From NCBI GenBank assembly GCA_016930915.1, contig JAFGFU010000019.1, positions 25,503-89,502 of the forward strand: DNA of 64,000 nucleotides, read 5' to 3'. The DNA comes from Campylobacterales bacterium. GTDB taxonomy: Bacteria > Campylobacterota > Campylobacteria > Campylobacterales > Sulfurospirillaceae. This document shows, piece by piece, positions 44,518 to 53,904 of the stretch (the first letter of the stretch is position 1; the number at the start of each line of letters is the position of its first letter). The notes under the pieces are model-generated. The model made no database searches, had not been told where the DNA came from, and saw nothing but the letters and a program-made list of their open reading frames with translations. Made by a program: the position numbers and the translations under genes.

Positions 44518-45048
44518 GGGTGTTTCCTCCTTGGTTTGGTTATTGAGTTTATTAAGCCTTACCTCGTCAAGTTCTTGGAGGAAAGGTTTATTGGTAAGTG
44601 CTACGCTGTGCAATGTCCAGCCAATGTTCGTTCCATCAACTTGTGAAGTGGTATTGGGTGCAAAGACAGGAGAGAGATAGCGGTACTCTTTACTTTCGAT
44701 GTATGCTTTAGCAGAATCTGTCCATTCAATTTTGGCAAAGAGTTCGCCATTCTCACTCTTAAGGCTCATTGGTGTTTTTTTGATCCATCCTGAAGCTGGA
44801 GCACGATTACCGTAAAGGGTTTGATGTTCATAGTCACAGACAATGTCTACACCTGATTTCTCAAAGTTGCTAACCATTTGGTCGAATGTTGCTTGGTTGA
44901 GTTCAAACGTTCCGTTACTATGCCCCTCCCATTTGCCACTCACCCCAATTTTGAGCCAGGGATCATTGCCTGTAATTTCAATGGCGCTTTTAAGCATAAA
45001 TAGATTGGCGGCAGTTGCCGTACTTAAGACAATGAAGTTTCTCTTCAT
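44188..45048 (-). CDS. Prohead protease with fused scaffold (Mu gpI-like)
   Basis: 286 residues. The N-terminal 170 residues are the Mu I-type protease (IGVSGKWEGHSNG, GVDIVCDYEHQTLYGNRAPASGWI, YRYLSPVFA). The C-terminal part is a charged coiled coil, the scaffold. An internal start at 44517 would give the scaffold alone. It processes head proteins during assembly. Confidence 0.85.
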   Translation of the reverse strand: MKRNFIVLSTATAANLFMLKSAIEITGNDPWLKIGVSGKWEGHSNGTFELNQATFDQMVSNFEKSGVDIVCDYEHQTLYGNRAPASGWIKKTPMSLKSENGELFAKIEWTDSAKAYIESKEYRYLSPVFAPNTTSQVDGTNIGWTLHSVALTNKPFLQELDEVRLNKLNNQTKEETPMTEQEKAELDALKAENASLKTTKEKLEAEVLSNKDANAVAKVDAALAAKKIHPDQKEHALKMCKADAEGFDKFLETAKPFVTAPGGNDMFDNKDHQNVMGDATISPAKF

Positions 45049-45509
45049 TCAACATCTCCTGTGTGATCATTATCATTGAGTAGTACACTAAAATTTAAAA
45101 GGTAAACTGTCATATAGGACGTTCCTTTGGCAGCATCAAAAATCTTTTTAATCCTCGTTACATTGATAGGCTCACTACCATCAATGCTATTTAGATGTAA
45201 AGTGGTTTTGACATTTTTTATAAAATCCAACAGTGCATAGTCTTTATTTTTACGTGCATCTTCTTGTTTAGAAAAAGCAAGGTGAACGAGGTAAAGTGAA
45301 AACGTTGCTTCCTCACGAAAGAGACCATCAGGTTTTGATTCGACAAAATCAACCATAACACAAGGTAAAAATGTTTTTAATACCTCTGCAGAGTCAGGCT
45401 TATCAAATTCCCCAAAGTAACTCTTAACATTGAAGCTTTTTTCTTTTAGATAGTCTTTTAACGCCTTTTCAAAGCTTGCGACCATGCTACCGCCTATGCT
45501 GAATTTCAA
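45045..45509 (-). CDS. gp37-like phage protein (DUF1834)
   Basis: 154 residues; ATG 45485 (MVASFEKAL) is an alternative start. The pattern VKSYFGEFDKP..., FLPCVMVDFVE and ALLDFIKNVKTTLHL fits the Mu gp37/DUF1834 family. First gene of the leftward head operon; overlaps the protease gene by 4 nt. Confidence 0.65.
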   Translation of the reverse strand: MKFSIGGSMVASFEKALKDYLKEKSFNVKSYFGEFDKPDSAEVLKTFLPCVMVDFVESKPDGLFREEATFSLYLVHLAFSKQEDARKNKDYALLDFIKNVKTTLHLNSIDGSEPINVTRIKKIFDAAKGTSYMTVYLLNFSVLLNDNDHTGDVE

Positions 45510-45643
45510 CCGCTATGGTACAGGGGAGACTTATCGTTTAGCGACTATCGCCCCTGAAACAGCGCCTTGAAAAAAGGAGTTGAATAGAAAGCTGGAAGCC
45601 TTTTAGTGCATGATTCGCTCATCAAAGTTTTGAGGAGAGTTTT
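45510..45643. promoter_or_regulatory. Divergent late control region between head and tail operons
   Basis: 134 bp separate the leftward head genes from the rightward tail genes. Both operons must start here, so late promoters and sites for the Mor-type activator are expected. No consensus -35/-10 pair could be assigned with confidence, which is itself typical of activator-dependent promoters. Confidence 0.45.
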
Positions 45644-45886
45644 ATGTTGGAGACAATTAGCGCCTATCTGCCAGTAGCGCAATTTATGTTGGTGTTTATT
45701 GCATTACCTACAATTAAACTACTGTTTAATCAAAATAAGCAGATCGCAACACTCCAACAAATTGCGCAAGGGCAACAAGACACAATTACGTTCATCCACG
45801 GCGTTCTCCTCGATACTGCTTCCCCTGAAGTTATCACAAAACATCTCATTGCACAAAAAAAACGCAAAGAGAGTGTGCATTCATGA
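45644..45886 (+). CDS. Small membrane protein at the head of the tail operon
   Basis: 80 residues with one hydrophobic segment near the N-terminus (LPVAQFMLVFIALPTIKLLF), then a helical charged part. GAGGAGAG precedes the ATG. Not recognised. It overlaps the spike gene by 4 nt. Confidence 0.55.
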   Translation: MLETISAYLPVAQFMLVFIALPTIKLLFNQNKQIATLQQIAQGQQDTITFIHGVLLDTASPEVITKHLIAQKKRKESVHS

Positions 45887-46371
45887 AAGGTAACTTCGTC
45901 GAGATTGGTACCGTAGTCGGGGTTGATCTCTCTCACCGTGCGCTTGTACGTGTTCAGCTTGGAGATCGCGTCACGAACTGGTTGCCATACCGAAGCATCG
46001 CTAACAAATTTATCAAAGTATGGATGCCTCCTCGCATGGATGAGCAAGTCGTCGTTTTACTTCCTTTTGCGGAAGCAAACGGAGGTATTGCGTATGGCAG
46101 CATTTTTAACAAAGGATGTAAAGAGCCTGAGGGGGCGAATGATCATAATTTTATCGTTGAATTTGAAGATGGTACACGCATCGTTTACGACACTAAAACA
46201 CATGATCTTTCTATCTCAACGTCGGGAGCTATTAATCTAACTGCGTCTGATGTCAACATTGACGGTAACTTGAATGTAAGCCGTACGATCACCGATGAGT
46301 TAGGTTCTTTAAGTACGCACGTACATACAGGAGTCGCTTCGGGCAATGCACAATCAGGAGTGCGACCATGA
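45883..46371 (+). CDS. Baseplate spike/assembly protein V (P2 gpV-like)
   Basis: 162 residues. An OB-fold N-terminus (IGTVVGVDLSHRALVRVQLGDRVTNWLP) is followed by a beta-helix section and an end with the iron-binding type HVHTG. It forms the membrane-piercing spike of the contractile tail. Confidence 0.85.
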   Translation: MKGNFVEIGTVVGVDLSHRALVRVQLGDRVTNWLPYRSIANKFIKVWMPPRMDEQVVVLLPFAEANGGIAYGSIFNKGCKEPEGANDHNFIVEFEDGTRIVYDTKTHDLSISTSGAINLTASDVNIDGNLNVSRTITDELGSLSTHVHTGVASGNAQSGVRP

Positions 46372-46643
46372 CCCTAGCCAATCGCATCATCCGCATCTTA
46401 AAAACAAAGCTTGGTGAGCGTGTCGGCATGCCAACCTATGGCTCTGAACTCTACAAGCTAAGAGATCGTGGGCTTACTCCATTGACAAGACTTCTCTTTG
46501 TGAAATATTGTAAAGAGGCTATCGAAAAATGGGAAGATGTAAAAGTCACCAAAGCGCAGATACAAAGCGTTGATGCCAAAACGGGTGTTTTTTCATTTTT
46601 GATCACGCTTGACAATGGCGAAACCATAGAAGGAGCCGCATAG
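46368..46643 (+). CDS. Baseplate protein W (gp25-like)
   Basis: 91 residues. RIIRILKTKLGERVGMPTYGSELYKLRD is typical of P2 gpW/T4 gp25, the wedge protein that starts sheath assembly. Overlaps both neighbours by 4 nt or less. Confidence 0.85.
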   Translation: MTLANRIIRILKTKLGERVGMPTYGSELYKLRDRGLTPLTRLLFVKYCKEAIEKWEDVKVTKAQIQSVDAKTGVFSFLITLDNGETIEGAA

Positions 46644-47710
46644 TGGTTATCCCTCCAATGTGTGAAGAAAAATCGTTTAGTACGATCAGCTCTGAGCTTG
46701 TAAAAATTTATCAATCGTATGCTCCTGAATATATACCAAATGAATCTGACGAAGTTATGCCCATTTTAGAAACGGTTGCATACCGAGAACTCCAACTTCG
46801 AACACATGTTAACGACCTTGTAAGACAAAGCTTTTGGCAAACGGCAACAGGACCTAATCTTGACTTTCATGCGTCTGAGTTTTTTATTAAGCGAGACAAG
46901 GGAGCAAAACCAACGGCATCCGTGACCTTTGTACTGGGTACGACGCTAAGTACGAACTACGTTTTAGAAGCGGGACTTGAGCTTTTAAATGAGGATGGAA
47001 GCACCTCTTTACTTCTTGCAGATGTGACCTTTTTGGCAGGCAGTACGGAAGCAATAGGCATAGCAGAGTTGCAGCTTTACACGGCAACATCCGACACAAA
47101 AGTGATCTTGACCATGGTAACTAAAGCGTACCTTTCCTCCGTTACACAAACAACGACGTATAGCGGAGGCAGTAACGCAATGAGTGATGATGCTCTTCGT
47201 GCGCTGATCGCCTTAGCAAATGAACAACAAACAACAGCAGGAAGCATTAAAAGCTATACCTATTGGGCTCTCCAGTCAGATGCTCGCATTACAGACGTAA
47301 ATGTCTACCGTAAAACATCAGGCGAGGTGGAAGTCGTTGTGCATAGCCTGACAGGGGTAGATGCAACGATGCTTGAGCGTGTTCAATCAGCAACAAGTGA
47401 ATCCATCCATCGCCCTTTAACGGATACGGTAAATGTTTATGCTGCAACCCAAAACGCATACAGTGTCATTGCGGTGTTAAGCATATTGGATAGTGCAGAT
47501 GCTACGTCAACACTTGCTTCGGCAAAAGCACGCCTTTTAGAGCGCCTTAATGCTGTCAATATTGGAAAGAGTGTCACGCTTGGCATGATCATTTCAGCAC
47601 TTTCGGTTGATGGAGTTGAGGATGTCACCGTGACATCACCAAGTTCTACCGTAGGAGCTGGAGACGATGAAGTGGCAGTGTTGACCACGGTGGAGGTGAG
47701 CGTTGGTTAA
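46643..47710 (+). CDS. Baseplate protein J
   Basis: 355 residues, GTG start overlapping the previous stop, with AAGGAG upstream. The family features are TAVAYRELQLR-like N-terminus (ETVAYRELQLRTHVNDL) and TYSGGSNAMSDDALRALI. It is part of the P2-type baseplate wedge. Confidence 0.87.
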   Translation: MVIPPMCEEKSFSTISSELVKIYQSYAPEYIPNESDEVMPILETVAYRELQLRTHVNDLVRQSFWQTATGPNLDFHASEFFIKRDKGAKPTASVTFVLGTTLSTNYVLEAGLELLNEDGSTSLLLADVTFLAGSTEAIGIAELQLYTATSDTKVILTMVTKAYLSSVTQTTTYSGGSNAMSDDALRALIALANEQQTTAGSIKSYTYWALQSDARITDVNVYRKTSGEVEVVVHSLTGVDATMLERVQSATSESIHRPLTDTVNVYAATQNAYSVIAVLSILDSADATSTLASAKARLLERLNAVNIGKSVTLGMIISALSVDGVEDVTVTSPSSTVGAGDDEVAVLTTVEVSVG

Positions 47711-48269
47711 TTTAATTCCCTCTCACTACACAGAACGTGAGAAGCATCTTGAGCTTGTAGGCGATGCATCCATTGATGGAATTATGTCGGGACTCTGGAG
47801 TGGAAGACTCCATGATCCTTTTACATGTAAAGCGAGTTTTTTGTTTGCGCTAGGGCAATACTACGGTGTTGAATACTGGTGGCAAAACATCTCGGAGGAT
47901 GAACATAGAGCGCTCATCGCAGCATTCCCGACTATCAAACGAAGACGTGGGACGCTATGGTCAGTTTTAAAAGCGGTTAATGTTATTGACCCCAATGCTC
48001 GTGTTATCGAAGGCGATTATCAGATTAGGTATGACGGGGTTGCGAATTATGATGGCACCTATCAGAATGGCAATGCTACACATTGGGCGGATTATGTTGT
48101 AATCGCAAGCCGTGCGATAGTAAATCGGCAAGCTGAACAATTAAGACGACTGGTTGAAAGTGTTGCTCCAGCGAGGTCGAATTTACTGAGGATTGATTTT
48201 ACAAAAACCCCTGCAATATACGATGGAGTAATTAATTACAACGGAAATTATAACTATGGGAGCGCATAG
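47703..48269 (+). CDS. Tail protein I (P2 gpI-like)
   Basis: 188 residues. TTG start with GGAGGT five bases before, overlapping the J gene by 8 nt. LPSHYTEREKHLEL-like start and the GTLWSVLKAV stretch fit gpI of the baseplate. A TTTACATGTAAA copy at 47820 lies within the gene. Confidence 0.75.
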   Translation: MVNLIPSHYTEREKHLELVGDASIDGIMSGLWSGRLHDPFTCKASFLFALGQYYGVEYWWQNISEDEHRALIAAFPTIKRRRGTLWSVLKAVNVIDPNARVIEGDYQIRYDGVANYDGTYQNGNATHWADYVVIASRAIVNRQAEQLRRLVESVAPARSNLLRIDFTKTPAIYDGVINYNGNYNYGSA

Positions 48270-49247
48270 ATGAACATAACAGAATCAACAACATATACAG
48301 AAGGTATCTATCAAATTGAATTAACTGACCCTGTTATTGGTGGAGCGGATGGAATTTCAAATTTACAAGCGAAGCAATTAGCAAACCGTACCAACTGGTT
48401 AAAAGCGGCAGTTGATGGTATTAAGAGTTCATTATTTGAAGCGGCAAAAGCACTGAAGCTTTCGACAGCAAGAAAAATCTCTCTTGGTGGTGCATTATCA
48501 GGTTCTGCTAACTTTGATGGCAGTGCAGATATTACTATCAATGCGTCATTCGCTGATGGTACATTGACTATAAATAGTATTCAAGGGCTGGCAACGGCGC
48601 TTAATGGTAAACAAGCAAGTGATGCGACATTAACAGCACTTGCAAATGTAACAACAAGTGCAAATAAACTTATTTATGCGACTGGTTCAGATGCCTTTGC
48701 TCTATGCACATTAACACCTTATGCAAGAACATTGCTAGCAACTTTAAATGCGAAAGAGATAAAAGAAGCATTAGAGGTACGTACCCTTTTTGATTCAGTG
48801 GAAGCAAGCGGGACATACTTTGATTTTGACAATATTCCAAGCTGGGCTAATAAAATAACAATAATTTTAAATGCCGTTAGTACAAATGGTAGTAATGGTG
48901 TCTTAATACAATTTAAAACAGCACAAGGAATAGAAGTTACAGGTTATTTTGGGTCTACAGTTTCAATTGATTCTAATCTAAATACACATGCATATAGTAC
49001 AGGTTTTTTAAATATAACATCAAATTCAACTATGGTGAAACGAAGTGTTATGGAGTTTTTTAGATTTGGTGAAAATTTTTGGATAGAAACACATACAGGC
49101 TCTAATGCAGATTCATCTGCTGCGATAAGTGTTGTTGGTAATGGCAGTAAAAACCTTGCGACACGATTAACAGGCATAAGAATTACAACACAAAATGCTA
49201 CAGATACGTTTGACTTTGGCACGGTCAGTATAAATGTGGAGGGATAA
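48270..49247 (+). CDS. Tail fibre protein
   Basis: 325 residues. The N-terminal baseplate-binding part (YQIELTDPVIGGADGISNLQAKQLANRTNWL) is the phage H-type fibre start. The middle has ISLGGALSGSANFDGSADITI repeats typical of fibres. The C-terminal half, which would bind the host receptor, is Ser/Thr/Asn-rich and not recognised. Confidence 0.8.
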   Translation: MNITESTTYTEGIYQIELTDPVIGGADGISNLQAKQLANRTNWLKAAVDGIKSSLFEAAKALKLSTARKISLGGALSGSANFDGSADITINASFADGTLTINSIQGLATALNGKQASDATLTALANVTTSANKLIYATGSDAFALCTLTPYARTLLATLNAKEIKEALEVRTLFDSVEASGTYFDFDNIPSWANKITIILNAVSTNGSNGVLIQFKTAQGIEVTGYFGSTVSIDSNLNTHAYSTGFLNITSNSTMVKRSVMEFFRFGENFWIETHTGSNADSSAAISVVGNGSKNLATRLTGIRITTQNATDTFDFGTVSINVEG

Positions 49248-49248
49248 A

Positions 49249-49578
49249 ATGAAAAGATATTTTATAAGTAAGATTAATAATGCAGTTATTTTGACCCAAG
49301 AAGGTGACACTATCGATGAAACAATGCTAGAAATAACAGAAGAAGAAGCACAAAACCTCATAAATCCTCCAAAGACAGATGAAGAATTAAAAGCAGAATT
49401 TAAAGCAGCAGTCCAAACCGCAATCGATAAAACAGACTTAGTGGCACTTCGTTGTTGGAAAGCGGGTATTGAGTTTCCTACAGATTGGAAAGAGTACACA
49501 GTTGCACTTCGTGCCTTATTATCATCTGCTGTAGTGGTTGATTTACCAACAATGCCAGAGTATCCAAGCGGTAGTTAA
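49249..49578 (+). CDS. Tail fibre assembly-type protein
   Basis: 109 residues from ATG 49249, with GGAGGGATAA before it and one base after the fibre stop. The C-terminus (DWKEYTVALRALL..., LPTMPEYPSGS) matches tail-fibre assembly proteins, which help the fibre fold. Confidence 0.7.
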   Translation: MKRYFISKINNAVILTQEGDTIDETMLEITEEEAQNLINPPKTDEELKAEFKAAVQTAIDKTDLVALRCWKAGIEFPTDWKEYTVALRALLSSAVVVDLPTMPEYPSGS

Positions 49579-49581
49579 AAA

Positions 49582-49611
49582 GGCACCCGTGCCTTGCACG
49601 AAGCATTAAAA
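49582..49611 (+). repeat. Hairpin repeat element, copy B (upstream of the sheath gene)
   Basis: Palindrome GGCAC-CC-GTGCC (49582-49593) joined directly to the 21-base element GCCTTGCACGAAGC... (49591-49611), which is identical to 33939-33959. It lies 18 bp before the sheath start. Confidence 0.65.
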
Positions 49612-49629
49612 ATAGAAAAAGGAGAAAAT

Positions 49630-50730
49630 ATGGGATTAAATTTCGGAATTAACGGCAGTATTTCCGTTGCGGCTGCACGTGCAGTTACCGTCGAATCTAC
49701 AACACCTATTGGGATTGTTGCGACAACCAATGCAGGCACACTTGGACTGAAGCTTTATGGAAGCCCCGCTTTAGCACTTACCGCATTTGCATCATCTACG
49801 GAAGGAACTCTTTTAGATGCGCTAAAAGCCATTGACGCACAAGGGGTTTCTTGCCCACTTATCATCAATGCTCTTGCGACAGATGCAGATACAGCTACGG
49901 TGATCGCTGGAGTCAATGCGCTTAAGACGGCTGAAGCGGTAACAGGCTATCGCCCCAATCTCATTGTTGCGCCTGAATATTCAGCAACAGAAAGCATTGG
50001 TTTGGCAATGGGTGGTGTTGCACAGAAACTTTGGGCAACGGCTATTGTGGATGTAGATGCTGAAAATGAAAGCGCAGCTCTAGCACTTGCTGCTAATTAT
50101 GGGTCTCGCTTTGTCTTACTTGTCCATCCTGGAGAGGTAACATTGGATGGCATTGTTATGCCAAGCTCTGCGACTTGGGCTGGGCTTATTGCTTATATGG
50201 ACGCATCGAGCACCTATGGATGGAGCGAGTCAGCAAGTAATCGTATTATTCAAAGTGTTAGCTCCACAAACCGCATCATTGACTACGCAGAGGGGAGTGA
50301 TAGTGAAGCGCGTCGTCTTCGTAATGCGGGTATCAATACCATCGTGCGTGATGTTGGATGGAGAACCTATGGATTTGAGACCACCGACATTGATACAATC
50401 TGGCAACCGTTGAACCGTGTACGTACTTTCTACCGAATGCTTAGAGCCATGATCGAGGCGAGCCGTTATGCGAGAGATAAAAAAGCCGATGAGCTTCTTT
50501 ATGTCAAAAAAGCGATTGAAGAGTTTATGAGAGGACTTAAGGGTGCTGGTGTTGCATTAGGGTTTAAAGCCTACTTTGACACAACAAAAAACACAAAAAC
50601 TACGGTGACCAATGGGCAGTTTTATCTAACGGTTGAGTTCCAAGATATGCCGACCATTCGTGAGCTTAACATTGAATTGACGTATGTTGATGACTACAGC
50701 GACGTACTATTAAACATCATCAACGGATAG
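49630..50730 (+). CDS. Contractile tail sheath protein (P2 FI-like)
   Basis: 366 residues from ATG 49630 (AAAAAGGAGAAAAT). Family features: VESTTPIGIVATT at the start, then GWSESASNRIIQSV and WGRTYG-type GWRTYGFETTD. It forms the contracting outer tube. Followed by the tube gene after 9 nt. Confidence 0.88.
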   Translation: MGLNFGINGSISVAAARAVTVESTTPIGIVATTNAGTLGLKLYGSPALALTAFASSTEGTLLDALKAIDAQGVSCPLIINALATDADTATVIAGVNALKTAEAVTGYRPNLIVAPEYSATESIGLAMGGVAQKLWATAIVDVDAENESAALALAANYGSRFVLLVHPGEVTLDGIVMPSSATWAGLIAYMDASSTYGWSESASNRIIQSVSSTNRIIDYAEGSDSEARRLRNAGINTIVRDVGWRTYGFETTDIDTIWQPLNRVRTFYRMLRAMIEASRYARDKKADELLYVKKAIEEFMRGLKGAGVALGFKAYFDTTKNTKTTVTNGQFYLTVEFQDMPTIRELNIELTYVDDYSDVLLNIING

Positions 50731-50739
50731 GAGTAGAAA

Positions 50740-51246
50740 ATGGCAACAGCACCAAGAGCACGACAAGTTTTAAGAGAGATGAATATCCTCGTAGATGGTA
50801 TTGGCAATGTAGGGGTGAGCAATAAAGTGGAACTCCCTGATGTTGAGTTTTTAACGATTGAGCGAGAGGGCGCTATGGCAAAAGAAGAAGTTATCCCTCT
50901 GCTTAAAGCCATGAGTGCAAAGATCGTCCTCAGTGAGTACAACAAAAATGCTTTTACCGCTGCATCCAAACAGTTTGGAACAAGCCCCGTGTTTTATGTT
51001 AAAGGCTCACTGATCCAAGGTGATACATCATCGCCACTTTTAGCAACGCTGATGGGAAAAGTTAAAAAGTTTCAAAACCCTTTGGCAGATCGGGGTAAGG
51101 ATGTTGAGCAAACACTTGAAATCTCGGTGAGTGCCTACTCTTTGGAAATTAGCGGCGATAAGGTGATCGACATTGATGTGGATAATCTCATTTGTGAGAT
51201 TGACGGTGTTGATCTATTTCAAGAGCTTAGAAATCATATTTTATAA
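50740..51246 (+). CDS. Tail tube protein (P2 FII-like)
   Basis: 168 residues. VLREMNILVDG, GVSNKVELPDVEF and YSLEISGDKVIDIDVDNLICEIDGVD are typical of FII. It forms the inner tube through which DNA passes. Confidence 0.87.
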   Translation: MATAPRARQVLREMNILVDGIGNVGVSNKVELPDVEFLTIEREGAMAKEEVIPLLKAMSAKIVLSEYNKNAFTAASKQFGTSPVFYVKGSLIQGDTSSPLLATLMGKVKKFQNPLADRGKDVEQTLEISVSAYSLEISGDKVIDIDVDNLICEIDGVDLFQELRNHIL

Positions 51247-51255
51247 GGAAAAAAA

Positions 51256-51516
51256 ATGCAAAAATTAGACCCAAAAAAGGTACCTGGGAGTAAGGATATT
51301 ACGTTAGAAGATGGCACGATTGTTTCAATACGCAGACCTAAAGTTGTGGATCAGCTCGGTGTCTCACATATTAATAACGCAGGTGAGAGAGAAGTTACTC
51401 TGATCGCTAATCTAACGATGAAAACATTTGATGAAATCAAAGAGCTTTGGTCAAGCGATTATGCTCTGCTTCGGGATCAATTAGAAAGTTTTTTGTCCCC
51501 GAAAAAAGAGAGCTAA
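51256..51516 (+). CDS. Tail assembly chaperone E
   Basis: 86 residues of the P2 gpE kind. The end of the gene contains the slippery heptamer TTTTTTG (51489-51495) in the correct phase (T TTT TTG). A -1 slip enters the frame of E' and yields the longer product listed separately. Confidence 0.75.
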   Translation: MQKLDPKKVPGSKDITLEDGTIVSIRRPKVVDQLGVSHINNAGEREVTLIANLTMKTFDEIKELWSSDYALLRDQLESFLSPKKES

Positions 51517-51647
51517 TAAGATTAATGGCGTTGGTGGGTAATTGGCTCCATTTCTCCTATGCAGATATGCTGGAGATGGAGATCGATACCCTATTACTGT
51601 TTATAGAAGAGATCGATAGATTAGCACAAGAAAAAGGAGGAGGCTAG
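51256..51647 (+). CDS. E-E' fusion made by programmed -1 frameshift
   Basis: Reading in E to 51495, then -1, continues as VPEKRELIRLMALVGNW and ends at 51647 (about 130 residues in total). The E' part (WLHFSYADMLEMEIDTLLLFIEE) has the conserved feature of P2 E' (tryptophan-rich start, helical end). In P2 the frameshifted chaperone is needed for tail length control. The frameshift is inferred from the phase and the gene layout. Confidence 0.72.
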
Positions 51648-53528
51648 ATGAGTAAGATGTTTGCACTTGGCATTGCATTAACCGCCAAAGATATGTTTAG
51701 CCCTGCCTTTTCATCCTTAGGTTCTGCAATCCGTAATTCTACAAAAGACTTAAAGAACTTTAGTACAGCAACCGCTGCCATCGGTACAGGACTTAAGGGC
51801 GCTCAGTTGGCAACTCAAGGTGCAGCGGGAGAAGTCATTAAGTCTTTTGCTGACCTTGAAGATGCAAAAATTCAACTTCAAAATACCCTCATGAAGAGTG
51901 ACGGAAGCGTAAGTCCTCTTTTTAAAGAGATCAATGATGAAGCAACAAAACTGGGTAATGCTCTTCCTGGTACTACTGCTGACTTTTACGCTATGGCATC
52001 AAAGCTTAAATCACTTGGCGTTGAGGAAAAAAGTATCATTGGCGGCGCATTAAAGTCTTCTGCATACTTGGGTGTTGTTCTCAAAGTTCCTTACGAAGAA
52101 GCAGCAACGGCAACCGCAAAATTCAAAGAAGCTTTAGGTATCGCCGATGAGGATCTTCTTACCTTCATCGACGATATCCAACGCCTCTCACATATGGGTG
52201 TACAAGTCGGAGAGATGAGCTTTGCCTTTTCAAAAGTGGGCGCAACCATGAAAGGGCTTGGCATGATGGGACTCAAAGCTGCTCGTGATGTAGAACCCCT
52301 CATCGGCTTGCTCATTAAGTCAGGTTTTTCAGGTGAAACAGTAGGTACAAATCTTGGCAACATGATCGAATCAGCGGTCAATTTCAAAGGTTCAAAAGAG
52401 CTTAATAATCAAGGTATAGACCTTACTTTTAACGATACCAGAGGTAAGTTTTTGGGCATTCAGAACATGATTAAAGAGCTTGAAAAACTCAAAGATATTG
52501 AAAGTGATGCAGCAAGACTAAATGTTCTCGAATCACTTTTTGGTAAAGGCGAAGCCGCATCAATGGCAAACGTTCTGATCCAAAAAGGAACCAGGGGTAT
52601 TGATGAGTTCAATAAAAAGCTCAAAGAGCAAGCTGATCTTAATATGCGTGTGGGTAATTCTACAAAGTCGCTTCGCAATACATGGGAAGCACTAACGGGT
52701 ACTTTTTCAAACCTCTTGGCATTTCTAGGTGAAGGAATCGCTCCTGAGCTTAAATCGGTCACAAACTTTCTAGGTGAAGCAACCGCCGCTTTAGCAGACT
52801 TTACACAAGAGCACCCAATGGTCACAAAGTTCTTGGGTGGTGCGCTTGTTGGTTTTGTGGCACTTACTGGAGGACTTGGTACAGCTGCCATCGCCGTGTC
52901 TATGTTTACAACTGTTTTAGGTGTGCTTGGAATCACATCCATGGTCACATTTGGATGGATCATTGCTGGAGCTGCTCTTATTGCTGGAGCAGCAACGCTG
53001 ATCATCGCAAACTGGGATACCTTAAAAGGATGGTTTGTCTCTTTTGGAACGTGGCTCGCCGATCTTTTAGGTGGTGCGGCTACGGCTATTTACGCACAAT
53101 TTGAACCGCTTTTAAATTGGTTAAGTCAAGCTTTTTCATGGGTTTTTCAATCATTTAATATTGGTGAAATTTTTGGTTCAATCGTTCAAGGTGCCATGAA
53201 TATGTTTGGTTCACTTTTTAATTGGATCGGTGGAAAATTCCAATGGATCATGGATACAGTAGGTGGCATCAAGGCGTTCTTTGGTATAGAAACCAATACA
53301 GCTCAAACACAACCAGAACAAAAAACACCAGGTGCAGACATAATGGCAAAAGCTGGGAATATCCCAGCTCAAGGAGCAAGTTCAAACAGTGTAAGTGTCA
53401 CGATTCAAAATCCAAACTTTAGCTCACCAGAAGAGGCAAGCCGTACGCAAGCACAGATCGATGAACAAGTACGAAAAGCCCTAAGAGAAATAAATCGTGA
53501 TCAAGCCGATAGGAGCTACCATGACTAG
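51648..53528 (+). CDS. Tail tape measure protein
   Basis: 626 residues, following the E/E' pair as usual. It starts with a TP901-type core (ADLEDAKIQLQNTLM, ALPGTTADFYAMASKLKSLG, SFAFSKVGATMKGLGM) and has hydrophobic segments at about 400-450 and 470-520. Its length sets the tail length. The next gene overlaps it by 8 nt. Confidence 0.88.
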   Translation: MSKMFALGIALTAKDMFSPAFSSLGSAIRNSTKDLKNFSTATAAIGTGLKGAQLATQGAAGEVIKSFADLEDAKIQLQNTLMKSDGSVSPLFKEINDEATKLGNALPGTTADFYAMASKLKSLGVEEKSIIGGALKSSAYLGVVLKVPYEEAATATAKFKEALGIADEDLLTFIDDIQRLSHMGVQVGEMSFAFSKVGATMKGLGMMGLKAARDVEPLIGLLIKSGFSGETVGTNLGNMIESAVNFKGSKELNNQGIDLTFNDTRGKFLGIQNMIKELEKLKDIESDAARLNVLESLFGKGEAASMANVLIQKGTRGIDEFNKKLKEQADLNMRVGNSTKSLRNTWEALTGTFSNLLAFLGEGIAPELKSVTNFLGEATAALADFTQEHPMVTKFLGGALVGFVALTGGLGTAAIAVSMFTTVLGVLGITSMVTFGWIIAGAALIAGAATLIIANWDTLKGWFVSFGTWLADLLGGAATAIYAQFEPLLNWLSQAFSWVFQSFNIGEIFGSIVQGAMNMFGSLFNWIGGKFQWIMDTVGGIKAFFGIETNTAQTQPEQKTPGADIMAKAGNIPAQGASSNSVSVTIQNPNFSSPEEASRTQAQIDEQVRKALREINRDQADRSYHD

Positions 53529-53904
53529 GATTATGGCGATGATCGGGGATTTTACATTTTCATTAGATAAAAAGTCTTTTGATACGTTAAGCCATACCAA
53601 AGAGTACAGCTTTGCTGAAATTCCAAAAGTGAACTACTACACGGGTGAGCAGAGTGTGGGCAAAGACATCGAAGAGCTTGGCATCACAGGCACTATCCTC
53701 ACCACAAAGGGAGGGCTTGACCCATTGGCGCGTCTCTTTGCCATCGCCGATCTAAAGCAATCCGTACCATTCATCTACGGTTATGGCAAAGTCATGGGAG
53801 ACTTTAAGATCACAAAAATCAAAGAGGATCTAAGCCTCTTTTTGGACGATGGCGTAAACGTAACGGTTGGTTTTAATGTCGAGTTGAAAAGGGTGCGAGA
53901 ATGA
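53521..53904 (+). CDS. Tail protein U (P2 gpU-like)
   Basis: 127 residues from ATG 53521 (AGGAGCTACC). MIGDFTFSL, PQSVGKDIEELGITGTI-type sequence and GDFKITKIKEDLSLF fit gpU, a tail-end protein. Overlaps X by 4 nt. Confidence 0.82.
   Translation: MTRIMAMIGDFTFSLDKKSFDTLSHTKEYSFAEIPKVNYYTGEQSVGKDIEELGITGTILTTKGGLDPLARLFAIADLKQSVPFIYGYGKVMGDFKITKIKEDLSLFLDDGVNVTVGFNVELKRVRE

Noticed and set aside
51502..51508. AAAAAAG as the frameshift site of E/E'
   Set aside because: In the E frame it reads AAA AAA G, not A AAA AAG, so it is out of phase for a -1 slip; TTTTTTG just before it is in phase.
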